Below, in pieces: positions 23,801-36,000 of a stretch of DNA of 64,000 nt. The notes below the pieces were generated by a model that saw nothing but the letters and a program-made list of their open reading frames with translations, did not search any database and was not told the origin of the DNA. Source of the stretch: Paralithodes platypus (taxonomy: Eukaryota; Arthropoda; Malacostraca; Decapoda; Lithodidae); NCBI GenBank assembly GCA_032716605.1, contig CM064539.1, positions 846,590 to 910,589 on the forward strand. Direction: 5' to 3'. The translations under genes and the position numbers were made by a program. The stretch's first letter is position 1; each line of letters begins with the position of its first letter.

Positions 23801-26800
23801 TCGTACACCCTCTTAGTCATTCTCTCGCTTTCCATACGTTCCATATGGCTGAACCATCTCAAGTTGTTCCTTTTCACACTTTCCAGCACATCTACCTCCA
23901 CACCACACCTCTTTCTTACTTCTTCATTAGTCTGCCTATCCCTCCATGTAACTCCGCACACACTTCTTAAGTAATTCATTTCCACTGCTCTCACTCTTGG
24001 TCTGAGTCTCTCAACCAACGTCCATGCTTCGCTTCCGTAAGTCAGTGTCGGGATTACCACACTGTCATGCAAGGACTTCTTCACTTCCATACTGACATAA
24101 TTATAAGCTGATTAATTATCATAACAAAATTGGCGCAAAAACGCGAAAATACCTGCTGACTTTGTATTGTAAATACTGTATACGTTATTTATGAATATGG
24201 GTTACTTTAAAATATATAAAACAACAGTATGCATAGACCAAAGTATGTGTCAGCTACAGACATTTCGACTAACTGCATATATAATAGAAATGTTGAAGGA
24301 GAGGGAGGGTGGATAGCTCCGCGATGTCGCCAATATCCCACAATGCACCGCGGTAAACCTTGCGTTCAGCGCCTCTATCGGCCACTGTAGGCATTTATTG
24401 GTAGGGAGAATTCAATGTTGCGTCTGTAGTGACTGGGTACACAAGAGATGTAGTGGAGCTAGAGGACCTTTGACAAGAATCATAGACTTTGAATGTGCAG
24501 TGTGCAAGGGAGATCTTGTATTAAATAACCCGCCTGTCAGTGTTGATTTTCACAGTGTAACGCTGGAGTGTGAATAAGTTCTGCTACCTGGGCGATACAG
24601 TTTCCGCCGGAGGTTGCGCTGAAGCTAGCTCCATTGCAAGACTCAGAAGTGGCTGGGGAAAGTTTATAGAGCTGTTGCCACTCCTGACCATGAGAGGGCT
24701 CCAACCCCACCTTAAAGGGAAGGTGTATACCTCGTGTGTTAGGAGTGCGATGACCTATGCCTCGGAGACGTGGCCGGTTAAAGTGGAGGATATCAATAGA
24801 ATGGAACAGAATGAGAAGAAAATGGCGAGATGGATGTGTGGGGTTAATCTTAGGGACAGGGTATCAAGCGAGGAATTGAGAAGGCGTCTGGGCATTAGGA
24901 GTGTTAGTGAAGTGATGCGCACGCGCCGACTTGGTTGGTTTGGACATGTGGAAAGAATGGATGATCAGAACTGGCTGAAGAAATGCCGGACTGAGAATGT
25001 GGGGGGAGCTGTGCGTAGGGGTGGACCTAGAATGACGTGGGCTCGGGTACTCCGGTCCGATCTCAAAGTAAAGAACTTGACAACAGAGGCAGCCCTTGAC
25101 ATGGCTGCCTGGAAAGCTGCCATTTAGGAAGTGAGACTGTAACCACATTCTCTGTGGACAAAACTGTTTTTAAACATATATGTATGTATGACAGTGAAAT
25201 TTACTATTAATGAAGACTATTTTAATTTTAGGATTGTTTAATACTTATGAAATACAAACAGATGTCGAGAATGGTAATTATGAAAACTCCAATTTTATTT
25301 ATTTAAACTTGGTGTGAGGAATTATTATACTGTACATAACAAAAAAAAAGGAAAAGTGGGGATTGGGCCTGAGCATATAAATAGATAGAATAGGTTTGGG
25401 TTTTAGCTGGTCCCAAAACGCATCCCCATTTATCCCATAAGTTTTAGGGTTTGCTGTATGATATTTCCATTTAAGGGGAGATCCTTCACTTTTTGTAATT
25501 TTTTTTATTTATTTATTATTTTTCTAGTTTCCTCGCTAGACCTCCATCAAACTTACAATTACACCCTCTAGACCCCCTTTTAAGATAAATTTGTAAATTT
25601 CCCGGCCGAAGGCCGGTTCCTCTTAAATTACAGGCTCGCTATCGCTCGCCAGGAAAAAATCGACACCTAAATAGCACGAAAGGTCTTAAAATTGACAGAA
25701 ATGGGTCGAAATTTCTTAAAATCGCCAAATTAATGGGACCAACGTCTTAAAATCTCAAAAGCAATGAGTCTACATATGAGGGAGAAAGGGGGGGTCCGGA
25801 AAAACATCCCTCCAGTAGAAATTTCCCCTTAAGATAGTTTTTTCAGGAATTATGTAACCCAATCGTAAATCGAAGGCGACCTGTTATGTATGTTAAGGGG
25901 AGATTTCCACCTGGAGGATTTTTTTTCTGGACCCCTTTCTCCCTCATGTTTAGCCCCATTGCTTTTGATATTCTAAAACGTTTGCCCCATTAGTTTAGCG
26001 ATTTTAGGAACTTTCACCCCATATTAAGACCTTTCGTGCAATTCAGGTGTCGATTTTATCCTGGCGAGCGATAGCGAGCCTGTAATTTAAGAGGAACCGG
26101 CCTTTGGCCGGGACATTTTTCTACCGAAAAATGTACAAATTTATCTTGAAAGGGACTCAAGGGGGTGTAATTTTAAGCTTGATGGAGGTCTAGGAAACAA
26201 ACTAAATACCTCCCCTTAACTTTCTCCACTCTGATATTCACAACACTAATCAATAATGTATTTCTCCATCCCTTGCTTCAGGTAATGTATGCAAGTGATG
26301 GATTTAAGCCACACATGCTGTATTAATGGTGGAGGGCCGGATATAATGGTGGAGGGCCGGATATAATGGTGGAGGGCCGGATATAATGGTGGAGGGCCGG
26401 ATATAATGGTGGAGGGCCGGATATAATGGTGGAGGGCCGGATATAATGGTGGAGGGCCGGATATAATGGTGGAGGGCCGGATATAATGGTGGAGGGCCGG
26501 ATATAATGGTGGAGGGCCGGATATAATGGTGGAGGGCCGGATATAATGGTGGAGGGCCGGATATAATGGTGGAGGCCGGATATAATGGTGGAGGGCCGGA
26601 TATAATGGTGGAGGGCCGGATATAATGGTGGAGGGCCGGATATAATGGTGGAGGGCCGGATATAATGGTGGAGGGCCGGATATAATGGTGGAGGGCCGGA
26701 TATAATGGTGGAGGGCCGGATATAATGGTGGAGGGCCGGATATAATGGTGGAGGGCCGGATATAATGGTGGAGGGCCGGATATATGTACTGTATTGCATT

Positions 26801-27003
26801 ATTAATTTATCCTTTAAATATTTGTTTTATAATTGGGCATATACTGTATATATATACATGACCTAAATTGCTTCAAACTCTGTGTTTCCAGGCATTTTGG
26901 CTCAAACGTCCCTTGCTTTTGGCCCTGTCACTCTTTCAACTATGGGGGAGGCACTCGCTATAGGCAGTTCTGCCTTTTGCCTCCCTCAATCACATAGAAA
27001 AAA

Positions 27004-27043
<40 letters not shown>

Positions 27044-30000
27044 CAGTATGTACTGTATATATACAGTATATATATACTGTATATATATATATATACAATA
27101 TTTTGTTTAGTTTCCTCCCTAGATCTCCAACAAGCTTTAACAAAAAAAAAAAAAACCCAAGATTCCCCTTCTAGATAAATTTGTATATTTTTTCGGTAGA
27201 AAATGTCCCGGCCAAATGCAGGTTCCTCCTAAATTACAGGTTCGCTATCGCTTCCCAGGAAAATATCGACACCTAAATAGCTTGAAAGGTCTTGATATTG
27301 ATAAAGAAATGGGACGAAAGGTCTTAAAATGTCCAAACTAATGGGGCGAATGTCTTAAAATAGCCAAACTAATGGGGCTAAACATGAAGGAGAAGGGGAG
27401 ATATGGATGGTGTTATCTGGCGTACCATAATTATTTCTATTATGTGTATTGTAATTCCATATTTAAACCCACTAGGCCTACCTTATAGTTGAGAGATCCT
27501 TTACACCTTCATATACAATTAAGTATGTGACAGAATATGTATAAAGTCACATAATAAGTGTACATATAATGTACCTGTAAATACAGTCCTCTTCCACCGC
27601 TCTTCTCTTCGCCAACGTGTAAACAAATCCTAGGAGTATATATACGCTTCTAGTCGCTGTGTAGACATCCGAACAGTGTTTATCATGACGTCCTCTAGAA
27701 TATAAGTGCTTGTATCCAATAAAATCTCTATAGTCATGGTATGCATATTTGAGTCTATTATTGATGTTGTTGTTGTTGTCGTTCCCTAAGCTGCCTGGCC
27801 GAACAGCCCCGAGTCCCTAAGGAAGGCCATGGCCACGGTAGGGCTTTCCCACAGAGCTCTCAAGGAGTGTAGATTATGTTGTTGGCATAACTGATTGCGT
27901 GAAATGCAGTCTTCCAGGATGTGTCCAAAGGTATGGGGTGCTGTGTTACATCCCGGGCAGGTGTCGTCGACGGAGACATCCAGTCTCTTCTGATAGCTCA
28001 TAAGAGCTGGATGGTGCCCACATCTCAGCCTGGCCAGGTGGACTCTGTCCTTGCGAGGAAGAGAGGATTCAAAAGGATGGATTTTGGGAGGTCAGCTGCG
28101 TGTTGTCTATGAGTGATTGGATGGAACAGCGAGAGATATGAGTATGGATGTGCTTCTGGAAGCTGGTTTGGGGTGGGCAGGGATGGAGAGAGACAGTATT
28201 TGTGTGTGATACCGTGTGCTGGGTGTTGTTTTTATATTTCTTGGTGTCTGTGGGTGTGTTGCAATGTAGTGTAGTGGGTGGTGTTGGTTTGTGGAGGCTG
28301 CAGCCAGGAATTGAGTGCCTCTCATGTCCAGATGGTCTTTGACTTTGAGGACTTTGGTTTCTTGATGTAGGTGATCTGTAGGTGTAGTAGCTGTGCAGCC
28401 TGTGATGATTTTTTGGGCTTTATTTTAAAGTTATTGACGTTCTTTTCTTTGCCAATTTTACTCATTATGTCATTCAGTAATTTATTGTTTTTCGCCGTTC
28501 AAATCGCCAGTTGTCATAATGAACGAGTGTGTGAAGGTTACCGGTACTCTCTTACGATTTGCGAAGTTATTGTACTTTCTGAGGACATACACTCATCACA
28601 GCATTTGATAAAGGTTAGTACCTGTTTGGTAAAGCTACTAGCTGGTAGGTGAAGGTTAGTTGTGTATCCCACGTAATAGGTACTAAGGAACGGTGTACAG
28701 TCACTCGGGCCGCGGTCAGACTGTCTGGCCGCGGTATGATTGGGCCGCGGCATACTTATTTGCCCCCCTGCTGGCAATATATATAGCTGGTAGGTGAAGG
28801 TTAGTTTTGTATCCCACTTACTGGGTAGTAGGAACCTGCACTAGCTGGTAGTGGTAGATGAAGATTAGTTGTGTATCCCAAGGGTTAAGGGTACTATAGT
28901 CTATTCGCTGTAAGTAGGCGAGAAATCATGACCTCTAACCTCTGTAACTCAAAATACGACTGGACTGACTAATCGAACTAATATTGCTACCATTTGGGAT
29001 GGGTCAGCTAGGGAATAGGTGTGGGAATTTACAGCCAATTTGCTCTAGCCCTTTTTGAGTTTCAGAGGATAGAGGTCATGATTTCTCGCCTACTTACAGC
29101 GAATAGACTATAGGAGCCTGCACTAGCAGGTAGGTCCCCCCTGTTACTACTCTCCTTGACGCGGTTGGGGGGCTTTGGGACCGGCGACTGGGGCTTGATG
29201 GGGGATGGTTGTGGTACTTACCCTTCCTCTCTCCCCTCGAGCTTTCGTTGTCAGCTTGACTAATTTTGAGTAGTTTTCCATTTCTCTTTCTATGTTTTTC
29301 CCCTTCTATTTTTATTCTGTCCCATTCGGTTGTCCTCGGGCAACCTATATCTAATGTCTCCCTGGCTTGATTAGTTGTCCATCTTGATCAAATCCTTCGG
29401 GCCAGCCCTATGAGAGTTTTTTTGTGGAACTCAGTGGTCTGGTTAAACTAATAAAAAAACAAAAAACAAAAAACAAATAGCTGGTAGGTGAAGGTTAGTT
29501 TTTTTTTTTTTTTTTTTTTTTTCTATGTGATTGAGGGAGGCAAAAGGCATAACTGCCTATAGCGAGTGCCTCCCCCATAGTTGAAAGAGTGACAGGGCCA
29601 AAATCAAGGGACGTTCGAGTCAAAATGCCTGGACACACGGAGTTTGAAGCAATTTAAGTCATAGGAAGAGGGAAAGACTGATTCTGGGAGAGAGTTCCAA
29701 AGCTCAGATGTTGAGTACAAGAAAGTTTGAGAGTAACGTTTCACTCTTGGGTTGGAGAGTTGCACAGAGTAGGGGTGGGATTGAGTTGCAAGACGGGTAC
29801 CACGTGTCCTACGTAAAGGAGGTGGTATGCACTGGGATAGCTCTGAGGAACACTGATTATTATAGTAGCGATAGAATAGCGAGAGAGATGCAACATTGCG
29901 GCGGAGAGAGAGAGATTGCAAAGAGTTGGTGAGTGGACGGGAGTTAATGATACGAAAGGCCTTCCTTTCAACTTTGTCTAGTTGTACTGTATATCCCTTG

Positions 30001-33000
30001 TACTGGGTCTAGTTTAGGCAGGGGTGTAAAAAAGTACTTAATGATTGTACTTAAGTCCAAGTAAAAGTATGTACTGGAAAACTTACTGAAGTAAATGTAA
30101 AAGTTCCCAAGTAGAAATGTACTTAAGTTAAAGTAAAAAAAGTATCTACCGAATGAATTACTTAAGTACCAAAAGTAAAAAGTAATATCCTAATCTATTA
30201 CTATATATATATATATATATATACTGTATATATTATATTGGGAGGTTTGATGACCTCCCTTATAACCAAATAAGGAAAACCTCTTATTTGGTAGCAGTCA
30301 CGGAGTATCCAACGTAGGGCTTATGATCTCAGCCGCTACTACAGCGGGCCGATTTATCGGTACTCACGCGAAGTAACCAAATAATCTCTAGAGTTGCACC
30401 TCAATTCACTACTAGGCACGTTGTACACACTCCGAGACGACTAAGAAGGAAGAGAAAGCGAAGGAGAGAAAGAATTGTTATAGTTACCCATTTAATCTAG
30501 CTGCTCTCCTCTAAGCCATGCTCCATGTTCTATGAGCCTGCGCCAGGACCTGCCAAAGTATCGAGGTATCAAGTAATCAGTTTAGATTGGATGGGCAGGG
30601 GAACGGCATGAGGATGGGATACTCTGTCGTTGGATACTCCGAGACTGCTACCAAATAAGAGGTTTTCCTTATTTGGTTGTAAGGGAGGTCGTCAAACCTC
30701 CCAATTTAGTAGCAGTCTCTACGTTTCCAACGTAGGGCTTGAATCCCAAATTGGAGGCGGACATCCAAGAAACCTTAAAAACCCCAAGCATTAGCAAAAG
30801 TAGATGACCAAGAAAAGACACAAATAAACAAATCAGTTTATAGGAAAAAGAGCGTAACAGTACGGTGCATATTAAGAAAGTACATGTTACAAGTGTATCA
30901 GTCTAGGGTCTAAAATGCACAGGCAGGTAAAGGAAGAGGTCATGTCGACCTTGGAATGGCACACCAACATGGGAAAGGTGAAGTCAATTGTAAAGTAGTA
31001 CAATAACGCACAGCATGTGGAGACCTCCGAAGACACTCTTATGTACAAGACATGGGTATGAGGCATAGGCATACCAATACAAAAACCCGTAGACAGTATA
31101 GTCCAAACGTAATAAACCTTAAGAGTTACATCCGTAACACTAAACAGACAGTACTGTTCAGACAAGTATTGAAAGAGAAAGTCTTTGTACAAGCATACAA
31201 ACCTCCCCCCCTGTTGTAGGGAAAGGAAGAAAGTACAGTACGGGAGGAAGACACACAGGAGACGGTGGACGTCACCACATGACACTCTGTAGTTACACGA
31301 CATGGGTAGGAGGCAGAAGCATACCAACACAAAACCCGTAGACAGTTGAGTCAGAAAGTAAAAACTGGAAGAGCGAAATCCTAAAGTGAAGCCAAGTGGA
31401 AAGTATTCACAAAAACACAAGGCACGGCATAGCAGGCGGACGCCATCAGACGACACTCTGGAGGTACATGACACGGGTAGGAGGCATAAGTATACCAACA
31501 CAGAACCCGGAGACAGTGGAGTCAGAACGGAAAAAGTGTAAGAGCGAAAACCGTAAGTGAAGGCAGGTGTTAAGTGTTTACAAAACAAAATGGCACGGTA
31601 TAGCCGGCTGACGACATCATCCGACATTCGTCATGTACAAGACATGGGTATGCGGCATAAGCATACCAAGGTAAAACCCGTAGACAGTGTAGTCATAATG
31701 TAAAATCCGTAAGAGCGACATCCTCCATACCAAACAGACATGTATTGAATGAAAGGCTTTGTACAAGCATACAAAAAAGACCTCCCCCCCCCTTTGTCAG
31801 GGAAAGGAAGAAAATACAGTATGGGACGAAGACAGCAGGAAGAGAAGCAGGATGGATGACGAAGCAGGGGACACGTTGATGGAACGCGACCCAAGGCATA
31901 TGAAGCCTGGCCGTGGGCATGGAGAGGTATGTGCACACCGAAGCCCGTCCCGGCACAGTGGCACACACAGAAGCAACAGGGCGTGAATCTGGTATAGCAG
32001 AAGTTCCATACGAGTTTACAAAACGAACAGAAGGGGTCAAAGTGACGAACCCGAGGGAAGGGGCCCTGCCTATGGTTTGGAGCCGGACGGAGCCTAAAGC
32101 AGGTCTTCAGAAAGGTGACACCCCTTGTGAGGGAGCACCAGCCCCGTCAAGGCCTCCAAGAGTACCCCAAGAGCGGGCAGGCGGCCTCGAAAGATGTAGG
32201 ACCGTACATGCGAGTGTCCCAAACCAGTGATGAAGGGAACGGAACACAAACGCAACCGAGGGAGCTGTGTGCTCACTACCCAGCGCCACGGAGCCAGTTA
32301 CGGAACCCAATCCAAGATGACTGAAGCCCTCCACGGAGACATCAGCCAGCGCCGATGAAGCATATCAGCCAAGCCGAGGTCAAAAGGCGGCAACCACCCA
32401 GCCACACAAACATTTATGACACAAATGCCAACAAGGTCCCTAGGGCCCCAATCCAGCCCAAGAGGAAGCCGGAGACAGGGAGGGGAACGGAACACGGACA
32501 TCATTGTTTCAGCCGTTTGGCAACACACTTGCGGTGGCAACAGAGTTTACATGTTGGAGCAGCAGTGGGGCAGGACTTTAGTGTTCCATAGGCCAATTGT
32601 CTAACCAACAGGAGAGTCTTGTGAAGGTGCAGTCTCTTTGGAACACTGTTAAGGCTGGTGTGGTAACCGAGACTGCAGGAGCAAGTGCAGCGGGGGGGGG
32701 GGGGGGGGACTCCGGCGAGTCGTGCTGAGGCACGGTTAGCACCACACCAACAACATCCACAGCGACGACCGGGCGGGGAAGTGGTGAGGTGGGACCTGAT
32801 CGTTCTACAGTACACCCCAACTACCGAAAAGCAACCCGTCTGAGCCGGTACAATGCATGTGAACGGACAAATGACGGGAACCCAGTACACATATGTAGAG
32901 CGGAGCGTACCAAGCACAGGCCGGCCACATGGGCGCGATCAACCAAACCCCGGGCCAGAAAAATCCCAGCCCGTGGAGGACGTAGCACATGAGGAGTGAG

Positions 33001-36000
33001 ACGGGCGGAGGCAATGTGGACACCGACTGTCACCCACTCCAGTCCGTGCCGAAGGCATCAGCGGATAAGAAGACCAACCGAAAGGCCACCGACAAGCCCG
33101 CCAGGGCAAGACAGCGATCCCGCAGGAAAAAGAACGGTACCAACAGGATCAAGGCCCTGACCACTCGCCGTGGTGGCGAAGACCCATGTTAGATCGGGAG
33201 CCCCACCCCCCTCACACGACGCATCTGTGGCTATCCAGATGGCCGCCGGGGGAGCAGGTCAGGGCACCGCTGCCGCGAGCGAGCCCCGAGCGACCCAGTG
33301 TGATAGTCTCATATGTAGCAAGCGCGGTACCGGCCACAGCCAGTAAAGGGGGGGGCGATACAGGGAAGTGTTAGGGGACCAGTAGAACAAGGTAGTCGAG
33401 TCCGAGCTGGCCTAAAGGCACGGTCAGTGCCGCCCAAGGTAAAGATCCCAGCCGGGAAAACACCCAGAACACGTTCGTGAACGAGAACGGGCAGAACACG
33501 ACAAGTGTGGACGTGGACACCCGACCCGGGGGAACAGGAGCACAGTGGAGGTTCCATGGCCCCCAGTGTGAAGGTGGGAAATAGCGATGGTGAACCCCAG
33601 GCCTGTGACACGAACGACTACAGCGAGTGTGTCCAGGACACAATGTGTGGAGAAGTTATCGCGACGGCACCTCCCCCATACATGGACCGGAGTACCTGGG
33701 CCACCTCCTGAGACACTGCGTCGATGACGGAGAGGGCGCCCGAGAGGAGGTTGAGACCTCCACCTCCAGGCCAGACCCTACTATACCCCGTCGTGCCCAC
33801 GACCGGCGTGGGGGAGAAGCCGGGGCGGGCGCTTTGCGTCAGGCCCCCACCAAGTCAATGAGACGGCCGGTTGAGGGGAGAGGGTATGGGCCAGGAGAAG
33901 CTACGCGTTGTGCGGAGCATAGCCTCCCTTAAGTTGTCATGGAGAAAGGAACTACCATGGCCAAACCCCCGTCCACCTGGCCGTCCTGACAAAAACGGAG
34001 AGCGGGCCTCACGCTCCGGCCTGTCCCCCTCCCGTCCAAGCAAGGCAGCGGAGGACGAGGGTCCCGGAACTTGCCAGCATAGGCCACCCACAGGACGGAA
34101 CGGCAAACCGGGTACGAACGGCCACGGGAGGAGCGTATACAATGCCCCCCGCGGCCCGTCCCATAGCCCAAGCCCCAGGGCTCCTTGCCGGCGACGGACC
34201 ACCACTCGCATGGTTGGAGGAGGACGACGAGGGCTTCGGCACGACCTCCCATTGTGCGGAGCATGTGTCGCTGAGCACAAGCAAGAAAGCCTCCTGCCAA
34301 GCCACCCCCAGGAACGTCAGTCCCGGACTTAAACGGGCCGGCAGGAGGAGGTGGCTGTACTCACCTAATTGTAGTATACAGGATTTGAGCCTAAGCTCGT
34401 GTTGTCCTGTCTCTCTCTCTACATTTATCCAATTTTGCTTTAAAAGTTTGGATATTTCTTGCTCCCACCACCTCCCCATCCAACTTATTCCAACACTCAA
34501 TGCTTCTATACGGGAAGCTGAACTTTCTTACATCAGACTTACATATAACTTTCCTCAACTTACAATCATGACCCCTGGTTCTTCCCTCGTCCCTCACCAC
34601 AAAATCTCCCTTGTCGATCTTCTCAAAACCTTTCACACACTTAAACATCATGATCATGTGGACGTCGGCAGGGGCTGACGAGCAGAGAAACCACCCGAAC
34701 CAGTCGACGGCAATGGGTGGCGAACGTCCTGGACCGGGCAGGAAAAGCGAATGCAACGTAGGGCTGAAGAACCCAGTGAAGTCCGAGGAGCGGAGCAGCA
34801 GGCCAGACACAAAAGTGGAGGCCACGGTGCGGATGGACGGTAAAAGGTCAATGAAGAAAGGAGGGAATCCAATACACACAGGACCAACGCCACGCGAGCG
34901 GAGGCCTGGGACCTGTCAGCGAGGCTCTGTGGCGATCTAGGAGCAAGAGGCCAACTGTGGAGCGGATTCGAGGCACAGAAGGAAATTAACAGAGGACACA
35001 TCAAGGAGGGGAAACCCAGCGAAGCAGCCGGTCCCTGGGTGCATATGAATGCAAAGGGCATAAAGAACCAGAGGAAAAAGACACGTGGCCGATTCCTGGT
35101 GACAGATACAGGGCACAGGGTACATCCAAGACTATAAAACCCACCTGTGGAGCGAGGTTCTAGAGAAAGAGGAAGAGGCAGATGACACCCTGCCTGTTTG
35201 GCGGAAAACGTGTGTAAACACAACGCGGAGTCAAGGCCGAACCCCCCTGGCAGTAAAAAGTCAAGTGTGAGCTACCCGACACCTAAGTGGTACAAATAGG
35301 AGGGGGAATCCAAGACACACAGGACAATCGCCACGCGAGCAGAGTCCTGGGACTAGGCAACAGGTCCCTGACTCCACCTAGTACACTAGAAGGCCGTCTG
35401 TAGGGCGGAAACGAAGCACAGGAGGACACAGAGGATAGGAAATCAGCCAAGTAGCCATATCCAGGACCATATGTACATTCAAACTGAGACAGGGCACCAA
35501 CTCCATCAATAACCGAGAAAAAAGGCGATGTGGCCGATTCCCAGATACAGATATACAGGGTACATCAAAAAGTAGAAAATGTGCTTGTATAGCGGAATTC
35601 TATAAAAGATGAAGAGCCAGAGGACACCAGGAGATCCTCGCCTGTGAGGCGATCTAGGCCCGTCGGCCTTCCTCCGAAGCAGGGTGCGTCCAGGAGGTGA
35701 AGGGCGGAGAGACAAACTTCACATCGGCGGGGGTCGTAGACATATTTGGCGTAGCAGGCCGTGCGGAGGCAGCACCCCCGACCGAAAGCATGTCAGGCGG
35801 AAGCAGGGAGGAGCCGTCAGTACGGCACCGAAAAATGGGGGGGGAGCGTCACACACCAGTGGAGGTGAGACAGGGGAAAAGTATGAGGCAGTAGAGCCAA
35901 AATAGCAGTTGAAACCCAAGTAAGACAATATCCAGGAAGACGCCAAGTAGCAAGGAAAGTCAATTAAAAGACACCCACACAGTAGACCACAACCACCAGG

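Larger units (their letters stand above)
23150..25160 (+). pseudogene. RTE-like LINE with PHD-like zinc finger, 3' half, interrupted by a DNA element
   Basis: The left part (23150-23373) contains degenerate RT palm sequence with a DDLL-like box and [16 protein letters not shown]. The right part (24409-25127) continues in frame after the insertion as [27 protein letters not shown], then [16 protein letters not shown] and [15 protein letters not shown], ending [11 protein letters not shown] with stop at about 25127. Across the insertion the finger reads VGSNSI plus QCCVC, a C-x-x-C...W-V-H-x-x-C pattern seen between RT and C-terminus in many arthropod LINEs. It is 5' truncated and inactive. A copy of its tail lies at 18772-18866. 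Confidence 0.75.

Noticed and set aside
26323..26799. 158-residue open frame with a 20-residue period
   Set aside because: It is the translation of the 20-bp minisatellite; no start context, no non-repeat sequence.
30887..31627. 246-residue open frame on the minus strand
   Set aside because: It spans four degenerate DNA repeats in the 3' part of DIRS C and shows only their periodicity.
33855..34332. Overlapping 141-178-residue frames on both strands
   Set aside because: They lie in decayed GC-rich DIRS C sequence; no motif is conserved in any of them.
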